This document shows positions 56,317-64,000 of a DNA stretch of 64,000 bases, piece by piece. The notes under the pieces are model-generated. The model saw only the letters and a program-made list of their open reading frames with translations, did not search any database and was not told the origin of the DNA. The stretch is from Prostheceraeus crozeri (Eukaryota > Platyhelminthes > Polycladida > Euryleptidae), in assembly GCA_907163375.1 (NCBI GenBank), contig CAJQUW010001853.1, positions 185,986-249,985 on the forward strand. Direction: 5' to 3'. The position numbers were made by a program, and so were the translations under genes. The number at the start of each line of letters is the position of its first letter. The stretch's first letter is position 1.

Positions 56317-57204
56317 ATGATGTTACCAAATGTTGGTGGAGGTGCATATATCCCGAATAATCGTGAATTAGAAATAGAGATAGAAAATTATATCATGAAA
56401 ACTGGAGACGTTTTATCTGGTCCATTGCATCTTTCTATTCTTCCACAACAAAATACAGAGTTAACAAATAAACAATATGTTGATACGCAAATCAATGAAT
56501 TAAAAGAAAAATATATAAACGATGTTTTGGTTCCGCTGATGAACGAATTAAAGTTGCTTAAACTTAATGACAAATCATTAAACGAAAAATTATTAAAACT
56601 TGATAAAAAGGATAGAGAGCTAGAAGCAGATATAGCAAAACTTTTGAAAAAGATTTCAGAACAATCAAAAATTTTAATATTACTTTCTTTAAATTTAAAA
56701 TCTGCAGTCATTAAAAATAAACATCAGATAAAAATGTTAAAAGAACAATTAGAAGATGAAATAGAAAAACTACCTGAAAGAATTAAAAAAAATTTAAAAC
56801 AGTTACAAACTACATTCCAAAAAAGTGTTGATGAATTGAGTTCTAAAATTACTCAACAAATGAAAAAGATGAATAGAATAATAAATGAAGTAAACTCACT
56901 TAATGAAAAAGTTGATAAAATGAAAACTCTTAAAATCAATTTAGAAAATGAATTAAAGAAAAATTTACAAGAAAACTCTAAAGAAAATAAAGAACAGTTA
57001 GATGCTGTTAAAAGACAATTAGATGTTCTTAAAATTAAGTTAAATGCTCTTAAAACGGCGTTGAAGATTAATCAGCAGAAAATGCAAGTTAATAGAAGAG
57101 AAATTAAAGTACATCACACGCTGCTTGACGCAATAGATAAAGTGCAACAGGCAATTAATAAAGTTATCTCGAAGTTGTTGTCCATTCACAAACGTAAATC
57201 TTAA
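56317..57204 (+). CDS. Polinton coiled-coil, fibre-like protein
   Basis: This protein has 295 residues from the MM start in TTAAAAATGATG. Residues about 25-60 read KTGDVLSGPLHL...LTNKQYVDTQI. This follows the GD-x-x-SGPL-x-L ... A/L-T-x-K-x-YVD pattern at the N-terminus of many bacteriophage tail-fibre proteins. The remaining 230 residues are almost continuous heptad-like coiled coil rich in Lys, Leu and Glu, ending in a basic tail. A trimeric spike or fibre is plausible, but the tail-fibre link rests on a short motif. Confidence 0.75.
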   Translation: MMLPNVGGGAYIPNNRELEIEIENYIMKTGDVLSGPLHLSILPQQNTELTNKQYVDTQINELKEKYINDVLVPLMNELKLLKLNDKSLNEKLLKLDKKDRELEADIAKLLKKISEQSKILILLSLNLKSAVIKNKHQIKMLKEQLEDEIEKLPERIKKNLKQLQTTFQKSVDELSSKITQQMKKMNRIINEVNSLNEKVDKMKTLKINLENELKKNLQENSKENKEQLDAVKRQLDVLKIKLNALKTALKINQQKMQVNRREIKVHHTLLDAIDKVQQAINKVISKLLSIHKRKS

Positions 57205-57347
57205 ACGAGTATTGTAAATATTAATTTAAATATTTTTTACCTATAAAAAATATAAATATAATTTAAAAAATACAAAAATATAAATATAATTTTAAAAATA
57301 AAAAAGTATAAATATATGAAAGTATATAAAAGTATATAATTTTAAAA

Positions 57348-57521
57348 ATGGATAAAATTAGAGCTAATAATTTTAAAAGAATAAAACAATTAGAAGAGTT
57401 AATAAAAGAAAGAAATATTATGAAAGAAAATCATAGAATAAAAAGAATGATTGATGCAGGTTTGGTTCCTGATAAAGTTAAACCAAAAACGCAATCTGCA
57501 AAAGTTAAGAACAAAAAATAA
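57348..57521 (+). CDS. Polinton small basic protein (57 residues)
   Basis: It starts MDKIRANNFKRIKQLEELIK after TTTTAAAAATG and ends in a Lys-rich tail. Its first 28 residues nearly repeat the N-terminus of the 278-residue protein at 47681-48517. It may be a duplicated N-terminal domain, a condensing protein or a signal for virion incorporation. Too short to assign further. Confidence 0.6.
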   Translation: MDKIRANNFKRIKQLEELIKERNIMKENHRIKRMIDAGLVPDKVKPKTQSAKVKNKK

Positions 57522-57537
57522 ACATTTTTTTTATAAT

Positions 57538-57582
57538 GGACATCGGTTCATGGGTCAACGGAGATGTCTTCCAGGGCTTCGC
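57538..57582 (+). repeat. 45-bp GC-rich repeat, copy 1 (intergenic)
   Basis: It starts GGACATCGGTTCATGGG and ends AGGGCTTCGC. It is identical to 60170-60214, which lies inside a coding region. It is part of the GC-rich repeat set of this Polinton. Confidence 0.9.
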
Positions 57583-57633
57583 GCTTCACCCGTATTTATA
57601 TTTTTCCCAAAAAGTCAAATTTATTCCTAAAAA

Positions 57634-58179
57634 ATGCCTATAATTTATAAACACAATCTTAAACATTTTGCTTCAAATCAAAAAATTTCTCATGAACCAC
57701 GTATGAATCCTGTTTATCATTATGACAGTGTAGAAACTGTCGGAACACAAAAGTTCCTAGGCACCGCAGGTGCCGTCCAAAAAGAAGGGGATGGCATCTT
57801 TTCTGGTATTGGTAGTATCGTTAACTTAATTAAAAATAATAAAGATTTGATTACATCTGCTGCAAAAGGAGCAGCTGCTATAGGTAGTACAGCTAGTGCA
57901 ATATCAAATGCTGTTAAATCACAAAACGAATTAAAACAACTAGAAGCTATTCGTAAACTCAAGAATGATTCTGAAGAACTAAAAAAATTAAAAAAACTTT
58001 CAGATGAAACAAAAAACAAAATTGCTAACATAGCTGTTGGGGAAACCTTGAGGAGCGGAGCTCCGTCTGATAGTAAACATAATGAAAAAACAATTGAAGA
58101 AATAAGAGGTAATGGCGTGAGCAGCAACCTTCTGTCTAACCAGCAAAGCTGTAGCGGAGCTGGTCTAGCAAAATTATAA
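57634..58179 (+). CDS. Polinton small virion-like protein, glycine/alanine-rich
   Basis: This 181-residue protein has a hydrophobic, glycine-rich segment (GIFSGIGSIVNLI, then AAKGAAAIGSTASAIS) followed by a charged helix. Together with the similarly built 59836-60378 product it brackets the major capsid gene. This resembles small membrane-active or core proteins of adenovirus-like virions, but no family motif is decisive. GC-rich palindromes lie in frame near its start, middle and end (GTAGAV, LRSGAPSD, SCSGAGLA). Confidence 0.7.
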   Translation: MPIIYKHNLKHFASNQKISHEPRMNPVYHYDSVETVGTQKFLGTAGAVQKEGDGIFSGIGSIVNLIKNNKDLITSAAKGAAAIGSTASAISNAVKSQNELKQLEAIRKLKNDSEELKKLKKLSDETKNKIANIAVGETLRSGAPSDSKHNEKTIEEIRGNGVSSNLLSNQQSCSGAGLAKL

Positions 58180-58294
58180 AATTATATTTAGTAAAATTCT
58201 AAAATTATATTTAGCAAAATTCTAAAATTATATTTTAGTAAAAATTTTTTTCTATCTGTGAGAAAAACAAAAAGTCAAATTATTTTTTATAAAA

Positions 58295-59629
58295 ATGTCT
58301 TCGCTTATCGAAAATAAATTTAGATTAGATGATCCTCCGTTCACCAGTTACAATCAAAAAAAGAATGACTATATAAGAATTGCTATGAATCCCGGATCTT
58401 CCAGTAGAGTAAACACTGGACGAGATTTAATCTTTGAAGTTGATAATCAGCAGAGTTATTTATATTTACCTGATTCATTTTTACACTGCGAATATTCTTT
58501 ATATAGTGATGCTAATTTTACAACACCATTACCAGATACCGATAATATTACACTAGAGAATAATTTTTTCCCAAGTTTATTTACACAAATGCGTTTAGAT
58601 GTTGCAACTCAAAATATAGAAACAATAAGTGATTCCCCAGGTGTAATTGATACAATGCTTAGATTTGTAATAATTGGTGAAAATAATAAAAAGTATAAAG
58701 TCGAAGGTTGGTTTCCTGATACTAATGATGGTATAATTATTGATGATTTAACTCACGCTGGAACAGATGCCGCAGGAATTGCGAAAGATGTAGAAAATAT
58801 TGCAAAACATTTAAATAAAACAAATAATGAAGCATATAAAGAAAGACGTGAATTTAACAAAAAAAGTAAACAGACAGTAAATTGGTCATTGTCTCCATTA
58901 TTCGGTTATTTAGATTATGATAAAATATCATATCAATTAAAATTTAAATTAATAATTCATCGTACAGCAAATAATGAATTAATCTTTTTTGGTAAGACTG
59001 GGAAAAAAGCATATTTAAAAATTGATAGACTTGAATGGTGGATTAAGCATATTACTCCTAGTTTAGAGGTTGAAACAGCTATTGCAAAAAGATTAAATAC
59101 TAACAAACCAATTCCAGTTAATTTTCTAAAGAGAACTGCTAGTTCAGTAACTTTTTCCGAACAAAGATTTAACTGGCATTTTACTAGAACTGCGAATACT
59201 CCAAGATATTTATTACTAACATTTCAAAGAAATAATTATCCAAGTTTTGATAAGAACAATAATATCTTCCATATTAATACAATTCGAAGTTTACAAGTTT
59301 CATTAAATCAAACTCGATATCCAATTGATCCATTAAGATTCGATGATACCAATAATCAATTTATGGAAGGATATGATTCTTATAGAAATCTTTGTATAGA
59401 ATTTGGAGTTGAACCACAATTAACTCCTGGAGATTGGAGACATTTATATCCAATTTTCTGTTTCGATTTAAGTGCACAATCTGAAGATATTATTAAAAAT
59501 GGTTGTGATGTAACAATTAATATTGAAAAGAAAGATTCCACAACTTCATTGATGGCTTATGGTTTATTGCTAGAAGATGCAAAATATTCTATTGAAATTC
59601 TTAATGGAAAGATGGTTAGGATCGGCTAA
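58295..59629 (+). CDS. Polinton double jelly-roll major capsid protein
   Basis: This 444-residue protein matches Polinton major capsid proteins. It starts MSSLIENKFRLDDPPF and has LIFEVDNQQSYLYLPDSFLH, YKVEGWFPDT, WSLSPLFGYLDYDKISYQLK, RLEWWIKHITPS and, near the C-terminus, LTPGDWRHLYPIFCFDLSAQ and TTSLMAYGLLLEDAKYSIEI. The last is typical of the double jelly-roll fold that forms icosahedral capsid faces. Its final codons run into a GC-rich hairpin repeat (59629-59661), which supplies the TAA. The frame is open from end to end. Confidence 0.9.
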   Translation: MSSLIENKFRLDDPPFTSYNQKKNDYIRIAMNPGSSSRVNTGRDLIFEVDNQQSYLYLPDSFLHCEYSLYSDANFTTPLPDTDNITLENNFFPSLFTQMRLDVATQNIETISDSPGVIDTMLRFVIIGENNKKYKVEGWFPDTNDGIIIDDLTHAGTDAAGIAKDVENIAKHLNKTNNEAYKERREFNKKSKQTVNWSLSPLFGYLDYDKISYQLKFKLIIHRTANNELIFFGKTGKKAYLKIDRLEWWIKHITPSLEVETAIAKRLNTNKPIPVNFLKRTASSVTFSEQRFNWHFTRTANTPRYLLLTFQRNNYPSFDKNNNIFHINTIRSLQVSLNQTRYPIDPLRFDDTNNQFMEGYDSYRNLCIEFGVEPQLTPGDWRHLYPIFCFDLSAQSEDIIKNGCDVTINIEKKDSTTSLMAYGLLLEDAKYSIEILNGKMVRIG

Positions 59630-59835
59630 AGCGCTAAAGCCAGAGGAGCTTTGCTCCGATAGGTTAATTAAAATTTTTTTCATAACAAGAATAGATTAAA
59701 ATTTTTGTTAACTTAAAAATTCTTAACTTAAAAATTTTTTCATAACTAGAATAGATTAAAAAAATTCTTAACTTAAAATTTTTTCATAACTAGAATAGAT
59801 TTAAATTTTTGATAACTTAAAATTTTTTATTAAAA
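59630..59835. other. Polinton intergenic repeats
   Basis: A GC-rich hairpin (GGCTAAAGC...GAGGAGCTTTGCTCCGAT) is followed by three diverged AT-rich units containing CATAACTAGAATAGATT, then the next gene. Confidence 0.65.
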
Positions 59836-60378
59836 ATGTCGCAAGCGAAAAGTAATATTAATAATAAAACTGTTGAATTAAAATTACGTAATATTGTTGA
59901 CAAAAATACCCCTAAAACTATTACGATTAACAAAAAAAAGTATTACATAAGTAAACCAATGATAGAGAATATTCAATTACAAGAAGAAAAGAATGGTGGG
60001 ATTCTTCCATTAATTCCACTAATAATAGGTGGCATAGCTGCAGCAGGAAGTGTTGCAGGTGGGACAGCTGGTATTGTCCAAGCAGTAAATAAAAATAAAT
60101 CAGAGAAGGCAGCATTAGAAGAACAAAAACGTCATAACAGAGAGTTAGAGAAAGTTGCTAGGGGTGAAGGGACATCGGTTCATGGGTCAACGGAGATGTC
60201 TTCCAGGGCTTCGCCCGAAGGAAAAGGAGTAGTAGATAATTTTATTAGTAAATTAAAATTAGTTGATGAAGGAAAACGAGTTCTTAAAAATATTCTCCAC
60301 AATGTTGATGATTTAATTGAAATTAAAGAAACTAAGGATGGTTCTGGAATATATCTAAGTCCTAGTATGATTCGGTAA
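59836..60378 (+). CDS. Polinton small protein with hydrophobic glycine-rich segment
   Basis: This 180-residue protein has a basic N-terminus (KTITINKKKYYISKP), then GGILPLIPLIIGGIAAAGSV and AGGTAGIVQAV, which can span or insert into a membrane, then a charged helix. A Gly/Ser-rich insert (GTSVHGSTEMSSRASPEGKG) is encoded by the GC-rich repeat copy 60170-60214. The end is KLKLVDEGKRVLKNI...GIYLSPSMIR. It lies between the capsid gene and the integrase. A minor virion or membrane-lytic role is inferred from layout only. Confidence 0.7.
   Translation: MSQAKSNINNKTVELKLRNIVDKNTPKTITINKKKYYISKPMIENIQLQEEKNGGILPLIPLIIGGIAAAGSVAGGTAGIVQAVNKNKSEKAALEEQKRHNRELEKVARGEGTSVHGSTEMSSRASPEGKGVVDNFISKLKLVDEGKRVLKNILHNVDDLIEIKETKDGSGIYLSPSMIR
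60170..60214 (+). repeat. 45-bp GC-rich repeat, copy 2 (in frame in a gene)
   Basis: It is identical to 57538-57582, and 45 bp keeps the reading frame. It encodes TSVHGSTEMSSRAS of the 59836-60378 product. Confidence 0.9.
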
Positions 60379-60448
60379 TAACCTCAGGACCTTTGGTCCA
60401 TAAGGTAAAACTTTTATTTTATCTTTTAAATTTTTTTTATCTTTTAAA

Positions 60449-61784
60449 ATGAATTCTACAAATTCCGAAAATTTAACTAAATTAAAAATTTCTAATTTAG
60501 ATTTATTGAATTATCTATTAAACAAAAATAAAAACTCAAACTGTCAGCATATTGGAGGTGACAAGAACAAAGTTCCATACCACTTCGGTGGTGATATACA
60601 AAAAACATTAGAAAACTTTCCTGGATTTATTTGGAGTAAATATTCGAAAGAAAAACATCTTCCTGGTCATTCATATACTGGTCCAGGAACTCGATTAGAT
60701 ATAAGACTAGATGAGAATAATAATCCGAAACCAGGTGAAGAACCAATAAATAGAGTAGATGCCGCCGCTTACAGGCATGATTTAGCTTATCGAAATCATG
60801 ATCTAAGTTCTCGTCATGCAGCTGATAAGAAGATGATTCAAGAATTAGATAGTATTCAGAATCCTACATTTAGAGAAAAAATTGAAAGAATGTTTGTTAA
60901 GAAAGCTTTACAAGCTAAAATATTATTCGGTCAGGGTTTAAATGAAAATCATAATTCAGACGTTTATGCATCTGAAATTCATAAAGAATATAGAAAGCCT
61001 AAATATTTATTAAAAGTAAAAGTATTTAATAAAGATGATATTTGGAGTGCTGATCTTATTCATATGCCGAATGAAAGGGACCGAACCGAAGGTTCTAAGA
61101 CAAAGTCTGACTACAAATACGCATTGACAGTTATAGATTTATATACACGATACGCTTGGGTAAAACCTTTAAAAAATAAAAGTGGTCTATCAGTTAAATA
61201 TGCGTTTGAAGAAATCTTTAAAGAAAGTAATAGAAAGCCAAGGAAATTGTTTGTTGATAAAGGGTCGGAATTTTATAACCCAAACGTTCAGCCACTATTT
61301 GAAACTGTTTATTCAACTGAAAACGCAGGAAAAGCTATAGTGATAGAAAGATTCAATCGGACGTTAAAAAATAAAATTTTCAAGAAATTTACTCAGCAAG
61401 GAAATCAGAAATGGTTAAAAATATTACCAGGAATTGTAGAGCAGTACAATAATAAAGTTCATTCAGGTATTGAAGAAACCCCAAAGAATGCTTCTGACGA
61501 CCCTGATTTAATACGAAAGAAAATATTCGAGAATAATTATTCGAATGAGAGTAATCCGAATTTGCAGAAACTTAAGCCGAAATTTAAAATTGGAGATAGA
61601 GTTAGAATATTTAAATATAAGAACAAATTTAGAAAAAGGCTTTGTTGGCTATTGGACTAAAGAAATATTTGAAGTTTGCAAAATAAATCAAAGTTATCCG
61701 ATTACTTATGAAATTAAAGATTTAGATAATGAGGATATCAGAGGCCGTTTTTATCAAAATGAATTACAGAAAACAGAGCTTTAA
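60449..61784 (+). CDS. Polinton integrase with N-terminal phospholipase A2-like domain (interrupted)
   Basis: In one frame, residues about 60-130 form a parvovirus-type phospholipase A2-like domain: the calcium loop HSYTGPGT, then NRVDAAAYRHDLAYRN with the His-Asp pair, and HAADKKM. Residues about 195-360 are a retroviral-type integrase core, with acidic residues in WSADLIH, LFVDKGSEFYN and IVIERFNRTLKNK (a DDE triad). A small basic SH3-like or chromodomain-like tail follows (FKIGDRVRIFKYKN ... YEIKDLDNEDIRGRFYQNEL). The gene is interrupted about once near its end. The PLA2-like part would suit virion escape from endosomes, as in parvoviruses; the integrase would insert the element and make the 6-bp duplication. 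Confidence 0.9.
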
Positions 61785-61818
61785 CCTTTAGGTGGCGCTT
61801 TAGCTAGCTTCGCTTGAG

Positions 61819-62277
61819 TTATAGATTGTTTAACTCTAACATAATATCTAGAAATGGTACTCCTTCCTGTAATTTAAATAAAACATAAAGACATAATTGT
61901 CCACAATAAGTTGTTCCCGGTTTTTGAATTTGAAACGTATTGTATGTTCCCGTTCCAAGTAATTCTTTTACTTCATTTGTAGGGGGCAAACCGTATGAAT
62001 CAAAATAATACTTTTGCTGATGATTTTTAACGCCTGCTGACCAATGTACGCCGTTTTGGTCTGAAGTGTGAAGATTCGTTATGAAATTTACAGTTATTGA
62101 TGGAACTTTGTTCCGGGAACTGAAGGTTCCTGATGGCCTATTTTTTAGGAATTGTAATTCATCCCTCATCAATATGTGAAAATTCTTTATTCCTAATCGA
62201 TTAGCAATCTTATTTAAATCGAAATTCGTTGTTGTCTGTGTTCCATATAATTTAAAAAACTCATTTATGTTGCTCAT
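61819..62277 (-). CDS. Polinton adenain-like cysteine protease
   Basis: This 152-residue maturation protease is of the adenovirus/Ulp1 group. The motifs are GVHWSAGV (catalytic His), KYYFDSYGLPP (Asp) and YCGQLCLYVL (catalytic Cys). It is predicted to trim capsid and core proteins during assembly. It is convergent with the integrase. A GC-rich repeat lies in frame near residue 50 (RPSGTFSSRNKVPS). The frame is open. Confidence 0.9.
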   Translation of the reverse strand: MSNINEFFKLYGTQTTTNFDLNKIANRLGIKNFHILMRDELQFLKNRPSGTFSSRNKVPSITVNFITNLHTSDQNGVHWSAGVKNHQQKYYFDSYGLPPTNEVKELLGTGTYNTFQIQKPGTTYCGQLCLYVLFKLQEGVPFLDIMLELNNL

Positions 62278-63134
62278 TTTATAATAAAAAAATTTCTTAA
62301 GGGACCCCTAGAAGACAGAAGGGAGGGGGTATTGATTTAAAACTGTTCTCTAATGATGTCTTTCCTTACTACTTATTCGATTTTGAAATGATTATATTAC
62401 AATTATCGGAGCGAAGCTCCTCTGGCTTTAGCCGATTCTAATCTATATTGTTTTATATATTTCAATTTTCTTCATGAACTTCATTTGTAAAATATGTTTC
62501 ATCGTTAAAATGATTGTTTAAAATTGCCATAACAACTATCCCGCATGTCGCCGTCTATGCGTTCTAAATTTAGAAGAAGAATTTTATTGTCATTTGCTTT
62601 TATTGTCAATGCACTCTTATGTGCTTAATCTATTCATGTCTTCACAATGGGAAGTACTTTACTACCCGTATGTGTTTGGCAAACGCTAAATGAATTTTGC
62701 AAATCGATTTCTAAAACTGAATTTGAAAATAGACTTTGCAAATGGATTTTGAAAATAGATTTTGAAAACAGATTCTGAAAATAATTTACGTAGGGGTAAA
62801 TTGAAATGTCAAAACTTTACGCACGCGTAAGTTGAAATGTCAAAAGTTTACCGATGGGTAAATTGAAATGACAAATGATTGCGCTGTTCAACATAATTTT
62901 AGGGAAAAGCTGCTAGATGTTTCTCTCTCTTCAATCTCTGTCTCTCTCTTCAATTATCAGCCAGTGTACGGGTTCATTGAATAATTTTGAGTTTATGAGT
63001 TACAATGATCTTCTACTTCACACAATTAGTACTTTAAATAATGTTGAGCATACAATAACGAAGAATGACTAAGTAATAATTGCGTCTTCTTAATTTATCA
63101 TAGTGCTCTAATCTTAATAATAATTGAGAACCAT
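62278..63134. other. Polinton non-coding region before the right TIR
   Basis: This holds a GC-rich hairpin at 62406-62437 that repeats the TIR hairpin, repeated GAAAATAGATTTTG-like units at 62700-62790, three diverged GTAAATTGAAATGTCAAAA units at about 62790-62880 and a short TC-rich tract at 62920-62955. No gene is visible. Confidence 0.6.
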
Positions 63135-63802
63135 TTCACCTGTTTTTAATTGAGATAACGAAGGATATATTCTTGAGGTTCCTTCCATTTCTGAAGTTCC
63201 TTCCACTTTTGTTTCATCCATTTTTAAAGAAATATTTTTAACGGCGAAGCCCTGAACCTTCGGTTCGCTAGTCACATGATATATTTTAAAAACCTGAAAG
63301 ATGGATAAAATTCATGAATTTGAGATTCTTAACTTTTCTGATTTTTTCGGTGTCCGGGTTTTCGGTGTCCTAGAACGGTCATGATTTAAACAATGAAAAA
63401 TGTCATAATCACAAATTTGAGATACTCAACTTTTATAATTTTTGGTGTCCTAGAACGGTCATGATTTTGGGAGCAAAATGTCATAATCACAAATTTGAGA
63501 TTTTGAAAAATTTGAAAAATTGGGTATTTTTAAAAACACCCAAATCGGAGCGAAGCTCCTCTGGCTTTAGCCGATTTATGAATTTAGGTCTTCATAACCT
63601 GAAAAAGGGTTCAAATTCATGAATTTATGTTGTTTTTAAAAATACCATTTTTTGAAAAAATGGTACTTTTTGAATAGACTAAATTCATGAATTTAGGTCT
63701 TAAAAACCTGAAAAAGGGACTAAATTCATAAATTTATGTCGTTTTTAAAAGTACTATTTTTTTGATATTATGGTGTCCTGGAACGGTCTTTTATCCATTA
63801 CT
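63135..63802 (-). repeat. Polinton right terminal inverted repeat
   Basis: This is the inverse of 44354-45087, differing by few substitutions and by tandem-unit number. Because of the symmetry it also carries, on the minus strand, a copy of the first roughly 27 codons of the left-end gene. Confidence 0.9.
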
Positions 63803-64000
63803 CACCGTTATCCAAAAACCCGTTCAACGGATCCAGGATAACCAGCATAGATAGAACCTGAATTTGAAGTCGGAGCCGGAGCCGGAGCCGAGCCGGAGCC
63901 TTTTACATCAGTGTCGTGGAGCCGGAGCCGGAGCCGATGAGATAACGCATCGGCTCCACAGCCCTGCTATACGGTAGTCGCCCACTCGCCTACTCAACAA

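Larger units (their letters stand above)
44354..63802. mobile_element. Polinton/Maverick element, nearly whole
   Basis: This 19.4-kb self-synthesising DNA transposon has AG...CT termini and the 6-bp target duplication CACCGT at 44348-44353 and 63803-63808, as known for Polintons. Terminal inverted repeats of about 0.67-0.73 kb are nearly identical. All six core functions are present (polymerase B, integrase, packaging ATPase, protease, major and minor capsid). Genes fall in a minus-strand block (45869-56144), a plus-strand block (56317-61784), a plus-strand gene at the left end and the protease on the minus strand at the right. Base composition is clearly more AT-rich than the flanks. It looks young and nearly whole, with about three reading-frame breaks in total. 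Confidence 0.96.
42145..63966. mobile_element. Non-autonomous hAT split by a Polinton
   Basis: The ends are CAGGGCTGTGGAGCC at the left and GGCTCCACAGCCCTG at the right, with tandem GGAGCC subterminal repeats at both ends. The 8-bp target duplication CTATACGG lies at 42137-42144 and 63967-63974. Without the Polinton and its duplicated hexamer the element is about 2.36 kb. No transposase is visible in 42260-44347 or 63809-63870. It is older than the Polinton it contains. Confidence 0.9.

Noticed and set aside
56388-56711. Minus-strand frame of 107 codons in the fibre-like gene
   Set aside because: Antisense shadow of a better-supported plus-strand gene.

Overview
This is animal nuclear DNA, AT-rich and intron-rich, from what is probably a marine invertebrate. 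The evidence is two spliced Cys-loop receptor genes, two kinds of Penelope-like retroelement, several hAT families, non-LTR relics and a Polinton/Maverick. I cannot name the phylum from sequence alone.

Host genes. Two nicotinic acetylcholine receptor subunit genes lie in tandem on the plus strand. Gene 1 (exons 1194-8529; its 5' exons were not found in the window) is a non-alpha subunit. Gene 2 (exons 25162-39923) appears complete at 516 residues and is an alpha subunit with the adjacent cysteine pair in loop C. Exon layout and intron phases match throughout the shared part, and both large central exons are exactly 536 bp, so the pair arose by duplication. The roughly 16.6 kb between them holds only transposon remains.

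Mobile DNA in and between the receptor genes. A 5'-truncated Penelope-like element with inverted terminal repeats and a 12-bp target duplication sits in gene 1 (1752-3206). A permuted, Hydra-type Penelope-like element, with GIY-YIG ahead of the reverse transcriptase, sits in the first intron of gene 2 (26659-29428). A degraded ZMYM1-like hAT transposon occupies 9346-12486. One non-autonomous hAT family of about 850 bp inserted independently into the last intron of both receptor genes (7287-8137 and 38716-39564), with different 8-bp target duplications. Another hAT derivative lies at 22972-24001. Smaller inverted-repeat elements, GIY-YIG and LINE relics, and hammerhead-like motifs are scattered between.

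Nested right third. A low-copy sequence present at about 41070 recurs at 42080, where a GGAGCC-rich non-autonomous hAT (42145-63966, 8-bp target duplication) split it. Inside that hAT is a 19.4-kb Polinton (44354-63802) with AG...CT termini, a 6-bp target duplication and long, nearly identical terminal inverted repeats. It carries the full Polinton core: protein-primed DNA polymerase B, integrase, packaging ATPase, adenain-like protease, double jelly-roll major capsid protein and penton-like minor capsid protein. It also carries a second, membrane-anchored P-loop ATPase, an Asn-rich zinc-finger protein, a coiled-coil protein with a tail-fibre-like N-terminus, two small glycine-rich virion-like proteins, and a parvovirus-type phospholipase A2-like domain in the same reading frame as the integrase. 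It looks young and nearly whole, with about three reading-frame breaks overall. The AT-rich Polinton is peppered with short GC-rich hairpin repeats, some lying in frame inside its genes; this is the least explained feature of the window.
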